Source: Victivallales bacterium | GTDB lineage: Bacteria; Verrucomicrobiota; Lentisphaeria; Oligosphaerales; Oligosphaeraceae | Assembly: GCA_017964325.1 (NCBI GenBank) | Contig: JAGCSE010000260.1 | Coordinates: forward strand, 1 to 9,704 | DNA length: 9,704 nt | Reading direction: 5' to 3' | Shown: positions 6,223 through 9,704 of the stretch, one piece after another | Numbering within the stretch: the stretch's first letter is position 1 | Layout: every line of letters starts with the position of its first letter | Notes under the pieces: generated by a model | Databases searched by the model: none | What the model saw: only the letters and a program-made list of their open reading frames with translations | What the model was told of the DNA's origin: nothing | Translations under genes and position numbers: made by a program

Positions 6223-7887
6223 TCAAGCTCTTTCCAGCTGCAGCGTCAGCGTCGTACGGTCGCAGACTTCCGCGGGGCCAAAATACTGGATCGGGCCAGG
6301 ATAGACGAAATCGACATCTTCAGCCCACTTGTCGCGGTTGGCTGCGAACGTCTTGAACGGCTTGGCGTCCAGTTCGACGAGAGCCTTCTTGATGACGGGG
6401 ACGTCCTTTCCGTGGCGGTGCTCCATGTTCATCATCATGGTCAGCGGAATGCCGCCGGCTTCCCACTTGTCAGCGGACTTGGAGATGTTGCGGACGGAGG
6501 ACATGTAGCCCGTCAGGCCAGCGCCAATCAACGCAGAAGCATTGAAACCAAGAGCGTAGCAGTAGTCGGCGTCGAAATTCGATGGAGCCGCGCAGCGGCC
6601 TTCATAGCCGAAGAAATGGGCCTGCGTGGAGAACTTCACGTTGTTGCCAGTCGCGCCGTTGTAGGCCTTGATATTGGCTTCAACCATCGCGATGAGCAGT
6701 TTTTCCGTCTCAATCTTGGAGACCTGGACGTTGCCGTGCGGGTCACGGTCGCCAAGCAACTGCGCTTTCACGAAAGCGGGCAATGGCTTGAAGACGGCGA
6801 GATTGTCGCCCTTCAAATGCGCTTCGACAAATTTGATCTTGGAATCCATGTCCGGCAGCGCGTTGAACTGGTCGCCCAGTTCGGTGCCTTCCGCCATGGA
6901 GTCGTTCAGTTCAGCAATCAGCGGGTTCAGTTCGGGAATGAACTCGATCAGGCCTTCGGGAACCAGCACGACACCGAAATTCATCTTCTTCGCGGCACGC
7001 TTGATGACGAGATTCGTCAAATCCCAAACAATCTGGTTTAGGGAGATTTTCTTCTGCTGCACTTCTTCGGAGATGATGCACGCATTCGGATGCGTCTGCA
7101 ACGCACATTCCAACGCGATATGGGAGGCGGAACGGCCCATCAGTTTGATGAAATGCCAGTATTTGCGGGCGGAGTTGGCATCGCGCATGATGTTGCCGAT
7201 CAGTTCGGAATAAACCTTCGTGGCGGTATCGAACCCGAAGGAGACTTCGATCCATTCGTTTTTGAGGTCGCCGTCGATGGTCTTCGGGCAGCCGATGACC
7301 TGGATGCCGGTCTTCTTGTCGATCATGTACTGCGCCAAAACGCATGCGTTTGTATTGGAGTCGTCGCCGCCAATGATGACGATGGCATTGATGTCCAAGG
7401 CTTTGCAGTTGACGATGACTTTGTCGAACTGTTCGGGCTTTTCGAGTTTCGTGCGACCGGAGCAGATCATGTCGAAGCCACCCGTGTTGCGGTAGGCATT
7501 GATGATATCATCGGTTAGCAACATGTATTTGTTGTCAATCAATCCAGACGGTCCACCGAGGAAGCCATACAGCTTGGACTGCGCGTTCAACGCCTTCAAG
7601 CCATCATAAAGTCCTGCGATGACGTTATGTCCACCAGGAGCCTGACCACCCGACAAAATGACGGCGACATTCAACGCCTTCACCTTGCGCTTCGCGCCTT
7701 TCTGGAATTTAACGGCTGGCAGGCCGTATGTGTCGGGAAACAGCTTCTTGATGGCGGCTTGATCGGCGACGGATTGAGTGGCCTTGCCAAGAACGGCTTT
7801 TGCGAACGGACCGCATTCATTCAAAACTGACGGAAGTTTCGGAGAATACGCAAGACGTGCTTCTTGCAGTGGGGAAATCTGACTCAT
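6223..7887 (-). CDS. pfp: Diphosphate--fructose-6-phosphate 1-phosphotransferase (PPi-dependent phosphofructokinase), long type
   Basis: This cytoplasmic enzyme reversibly phosphorylates fructose-6-phosphate to fructose-1,6-bisphosphate using pyrophosphate, so it can serve both glycolysis and gluconeogenesis. It is 554 residues long, matching the long (plant-like) PFP clade and not the ~320-residue ATP-PFK. Donor-site signatures indicate PPi use: GGDDSN (173-178) has Asp176 where ATP enzymes have Gly, and PKTIDGD (201-207) has Lys202 where ATP enzymes have Gly. Asp205 is the catalytic base position. [11 protein letters not shown] (250-260), PEGLIEF (310-316) and [10 protein letters not shown] (427-436) are sugar-phosphate and fold motifs. 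The start ATG is preceded by AAAGGA at an eight-base gap. Its own promoter lies about 70-100 bases upstream, downstream of rdgB in the same direction. The stop codon is followed within four bases by the CTAG repeat array. Confidence 0.95.
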   Translation of the reverse strand: MSQISPLQEARLAYSPKLPSVLNECGPFAKAVLGKATQSVADQAAIKKLFPDTYGLPAVKFQKGAKRKVKALNVAVILSGGQAPGGHNVIAGLYDGLKALNAQSKLYGFLGGPSGLIDNKYMLLTDDIINAYRNTGGFDMICSGRTKLEKPEQFDKVIVNCKALDINAIVIIGGDDSNTNACVLAQYMIDKKTGIQVIGCPKTIDGDLKNEWIEVSFGFDTATKVYSELIGNIMRDANSARKYWHFIKLMGRSASHIALECALQTHPNACIISEEVQQKKISLNQIVWDLTNLVIKRAAKKMNFGVVLVPEGLIEFIPELNPLIAELNDSMAEGTELGDQFNALPDMDSKIKFVEAHLKGDNLAVFKPLPAFVKAQLLGDRDPHGNVQVSKIETEKLLIAMVEANIKAYNGATGNNVKFSTQAHFFGYEGRCAAPSNFDADYCYALGFNASALIGAGLTGYMSSVRNISKSADKWEAGGIPLTMMMNMEHRHGKDVPVIKKALVELDAKPFKTFAANRDKWAEDVDFVYPGPIQYFGPAEVCDRTTLTLQLERA

Positions 7888-7956
7888 GGTACGGTTCCTT
7901 TTAATTGTTGATACCTGATGATTGAATCATGGAATGAAATAAAAACACGCAATTAT

Positions 7957-7985
7957 AATATATATTAAAAGGCATGGCAAGTCAA
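7957..7985 (-). promoter_or_regulatory. Probable sigma-70-type promoter of pfp
   Basis: On the minus strand, TTGACT (7985-7980) is followed by a 17-base spacer and TATATT (7962-7957), each five of six to consensus. A perfect TATAAT overlaps at 7957-7952 but would need a 22-base spacer. Transcription would start near 7950, giving a leader of roughly 60 bases. Spacing and AT-rich context make this the best promoter candidate in the window. Confidence 0.55.
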
Positions 7986-7994
7986 GCTAAATGA

Positions 7995-8053
7995 CCTTCC
8001 GCCTCTGAATCTCCGCTCCTCTGCGCTAAACACTCCGCGCCTCTGCGTTAAAA
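7995..8053. repeat. Degenerate GCAGAGG-type tandem repeat directly after rdgB
   Basis: Two 20-bp units, 8011-8030 and 8033-8052, are identical at 18 of 20 positions and are spaced 22 bases apart. A shorter partial unit (CCGCCTCTGAA) lies at about 7999-8009. In the rdgB direction a unit reads TTTA(A/G)CGCAGAGG(C/A)GCGGAG. The tract starts three bases after the rdgB stop and ends about ten bases before the pfp -35 box. I recall similar CGCAGAGGCGCAGAG-like tracts in intergenic regions of several unrelated bacteria, but cannot check that here. Confidence 0.75.
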
Positions 8054-8055
8054 TA

Positions 8056-8637
8056 TTAAATGATACCAGCTTTGATGGCGTTTTGCAACGCCCGAGCCCT
8101 GTGGGACATGCTGTTTTTCACGATGGCGGGCAGTTCGCCGAACGTCTTGTCATAACCCTCTGGAATGAAGGCGGGATCGTAGCCGAAGCCGCCTTCGCCG
8201 TGGGGCTCCGTTGCCATCGTGCCGCGGACTTCGCCTTCAGCCGTCTTTTCGGTACCGTCAGGCGAGACGAGAGCGAGAACCGTCACGAACCGTGCGCTGC
8301 GGTCAGTCGCCCCTTCCATCTTCTTCAAGACCGCCTCCAAATTCGCGGCGAAATCATGTTCAGCCACGTATCGTGCCGAATGGACGCCAGGCTCGCCGTT
8401 CAACGCCTTGACTTCCAGCCCTGTATCATCCGCCAGAACCGTACAATTCCACGCCTTCGCGCAAACGCGCGCCTTTTTCAGGGCGTTCTCCTTGAACGTC
8501 TCGCCATCCTCCACGACATCCGGCAGGCCGCCGAAATCATCCGATGAGAGGACTTCATAGCCCAACGGCTCCAATATCGCACGGACTTCCTCCAATTTAT
8601 GACGGTTCCCCGTCGCCAACGCAATCTTTTTTGACAT
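8056..8637 (-). CDS. rdgB: XTP/dITP diphosphatase (RdgB/HAM1 family)
   Basis: This cytoplasmic housecleaning enzyme hydrolyses non-canonical purine nucleoside triphosphates (dITP, XTP, ITP) to monophosphate and PPi, keeping deaminated purines out of DNA and RNA. It is 193 residues long, normal for the family. Motifs are ATGNRHK (8-14, triphosphate/substrate loop), ETFKENALKKA (46-56), ADDTGLEV (69-76, with Asp71 aligning with the catalytic base), GEPGVHSARY (81-90), GFGYDPAFIPEG (150-161) and KNSMSHRARAL (174-184). The start ATG has GGAG about nine bases upstream. It is divergent from the ROK kinase across a 96-bp gap and lies upstream of pfp in the same direction. The PPi it releases is a substrate of the downstream PFP, but the amounts would be trivial, so I read no pathway link into this. 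Confidence 0.95.
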   Translation of the reverse strand: MSKKIALATGNRHKLEEVRAILEPLGYEVLSSDDFGGLPDVVEDGETFKENALKKARVCAKAWNCTVLADDTGLEVKALNGEPGVHSARYVAEHDFAANLEAVLKKMEGATDRSARFVTVLALVSPDGTEKTAEGEVRGTMATEPHGEGGFGYDPAFIPEGYDKTFGELPAIVKNSMSHRARALQNAIKAGII

Positions 8638-8686
8638 TTTTAACCGCTCCGTTTAGTTGAAAAACACAATCTTGTTGTTTCATTAA

Positions 8687-8692
8687 TATAAT
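8687..8692 (+). promoter_or_regulatory. Possible -10 box for the ROK kinase gene
   Basis: A perfect TATAAT lies 41 bases before the ROK start codon in the 96-bp divergent gap. No good -35 box is at 16-18 bases upstream: TTGAAA at 8657-8662 is 24 bases away and TTGTTG at 8672-8677 only nine. The gap (8638-8733) must hold promoters for both rdgB and the kinase, and I could not place the rdgB one. Confidence 0.3.
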
Positions 8693-8733
8693 GGATAAAT
8701 TGATTCTTTGGACAAAACAGCAGAGGTTTTCCC

Positions 8734-9633
8734 ATGCCCAACATCATCGGTATCGACATCGGCGGCACAAAATGCACGCTTGCCAAGGCAGATATGAACG
8801 GACAAATCCTATCCGAACCCATCCAGTTCGCCACCACAAACGTCCATGCGACGCTTTCTGAAATCTACGCTGTCGTCGATTCGCTCCAACCAGGCGACAG
8901 CCCCATCTTCGGCATCGCCTGCGGCGGCCCGCTCGACTCCGCGAAAGGTGTCATTCTCTCACCGCCCAACCTGCCTGGATGGGATCACATCGAAATCGTC
9001 AATGAGCTCACAACTCGTTTTGGCGGAACAGGATATCTGATGAACGACGCAAACGCCTGCGCTCTCGCGGAATGGCAGTTCGGAGCTGGCAAAGGCACTC
9101 GGCATCTGGTCTATCTGACGCATGGAACGGGCATGGGCGGCGGGCTCATCCTTAACGGACAGCTTTATGAAGGCGCCAGCGGCGACGCAGGCGAAGTCGG
9201 CCACATCCGCCTCGCTCCAACAGGCCCTGTCGGCTACGGCAAGGCTGGTTCCTTCGAAGGCTTCTGCAGCGGCGGCGGCATTGCGCAGCTCGCCGCCAAC
9301 CGTCTGCCGGGCATCCCGCATCCCACGGCGAAAGACGTCGCCACTGCCGCCGCCGACGGCATGCCGCAAGCCATTAACATCCTGAAAGAGAGCGGTCGCT
9401 ATCTTGGCAAGGCACTTGCTATCATCATCGACTGCTTCAACCCCGAAATCATCGTGTTGGGAAGCATTTACACGCGTTCCGGCAAATGGCTGGAAGCCTC
9501 CATGCGTGAAGAGCTTCAGAAGGAAGCGCTTCCATCGGCTCTCGCCGCCTGCAAAATCGTTCCTGCCGGGCTTGGCGAAAGTCTCGGCATCATGAGCGCC
9601 ATCGCCGTGGCGACCTATCATCACGCCAGATAA
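8734..9633 (+). CDS. ROK family sugar kinase (glucokinase-like), zinc-cysteine motif absent
   Basis: This cytoplasmic ATP-dependent hexose kinase is 299 residues long, a normal ROK kinase length with no N-terminal helix-turn-helix, so it is an enzyme and not a ROK repressor. IGIDIGGTKC (5-14) is the phosphate-1 motif, MNDANACALAE (103-113) carries the catalytic Asp105, and LTHGTGMGGG (128-137) is the phosphate-2 loop. GEVGH (153-157) keeps the conserved Glu and His of the sugar/zinc site. The canonical CxCGxxGCxE that follows is instead VGYGKAGSFE (166-175): all three cysteines are replaced (Val, Tyr, Ser) while the glutamate stays. The kinase therefore probably folds without structural zinc. 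Glucose is the likeliest substrate, but N-acetylmannosamine, fructose or allose cannot be excluded. AGAGG sits seven bases before the ATG. A repeat tract begins directly after the stop. Confidence 0.93.
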   Translation: MPNIIGIDIGGTKCTLAKADMNGQILSEPIQFATTNVHATLSEIYAVVDSLQPGDSPIFGIACGGPLDSAKGVILSPPNLPGWDHIEIVNELTTRFGGTGYLMNDANACALAEWQFGAGKGTRHLVYLTHGTGMGGGLILNGQLYEGASGDAGEVGHIRLAPTGPVGYGKAGSFEGFCSGGGIAQLAANRLPGIPHPTAKDVATAAADGMPQAINILKESGRYLGKALAIIIDCFNPEIIVLGSIYTRSGKWLEASMREELQKEALPSALAACKIVPAGLGESLGIMSAIAVATYHHAR

Positions 9634-9704
9634 CTGGAAGTTCTGGGAGCTCTAGAAGCTCTGGAGTATCCAGTAAGTTCAGCTCATCCAGAATATCCAG
9701 AATA
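9634..9704. repeat. Degenerate 9-nt-periodic tract after the ROK kinase (continues past window)
   Basis: Starting at the first base after the TAA, the sequence parses into near-9-nt units: CTGGAAGTT, CTGGGAGCT, CTAGAAGCT, CTGGAGTAT, CCAGTAAGTT, CAGCTCAT, CCAGAATAT, CCAGAATA. The third unit (9652-9660) is identical to the gene-sense unit of the array behind pfp. The 11-mer GCTCTAGAAGC (9649-9659) is the exact reverse complement of a segment of the plus-strand array at 6129-6139. The later units drift to CCAGAATAT. The tract is cut by the window edge. Confidence 0.8.

Noticed and set aside
6106..7041. Plus-strand open frame of 311 codons beginning with a Leu-Glu-Pro-Leu-rich repeat
   Set aside because: Its start is the 9-bp DNA array read as protein (9 bp is a multiple of three, so no stops arise), and the rest is antisense to the well-supported pfp gene. 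No Shine-Dalgarno or family motif.

Overview
The window looks like a chromosomal stretch from an anaerobic, Gram-negative bacterium. A Lentisphaerae/Kiritimatiellota-like (PVC group) gut or sediment organism is my best guess, but this is inferred from gene content and style and not from a marker gene. The support is a ferredoxin-linked oxoacid oxidoreductase (anaerobic metabolism), an LpxL/HtrB-type lipid A acyltransferase (outer membrane with lipid A), a long PPi-dependent phosphofructokinase, and a Gfo/Idh/MocA dehydrogenase of the kind abundant in that group. Coding density is high and no gap exceeds about 225 bases. No tRNA, rRNA, CRISPR array, insertion sequence or phage gene was seen.

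Layout. (1) Positions 1-3289, minus strand: an aryl-acid module in transcription order iorB, paaK, iorA (iorA runs off the left edge). It encodes both subunits of indolepyruvate:ferredoxin oxidoreductase with an arylacetate-CoA ligase gene placed between them. (2) Positions 3512-6049, plus strand: an LpxL-like acyltransferase, dihydroneopterin aldolase (folB, overlapping the previous gene) and a Gfo/Idh/MocA oxidoreductase that probably has its own promoter. It ends at a strong intrinsic terminator (6071-6103). (3) Positions 6124-6220: a 9-bp tandem array rich in CTAG, in the convergent gap. (4) Positions 6223-8637, minus strand: rdgB (XTP/dITP diphosphatase) then PPi-dependent phosphofructokinase, the latter with its own good promoter. 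(5) Positions 8734-9633, plus strand: a ROK-family sugar kinase divergent from rdgB, followed by a second 9-nt-periodic tract at the right edge.

How the genes fit together. IorAB and PaaK interconvert aryl acids, aryl-CoAs and arylpyruvates at the expense of ATP and reduced ferredoxin. They could serve salvage synthesis of aromatic amino acids from arylacetates, or amino-acid fermentation. The ROK kinase and PFP could together cover the two phosphorylation steps of upper glycolysis, one with ATP and one with PPi.

The most unusual signal is in the 3' flanks. Three genes in a row (PFP, rdgB, ROK kinase) are each followed within a few bases of the stop codon by a short tandem-repeat tract. Two of these (after PFP and after the ROK kinase) share the same 9-mer, CTAGAAGCT, in the same orientation relative to their gene.
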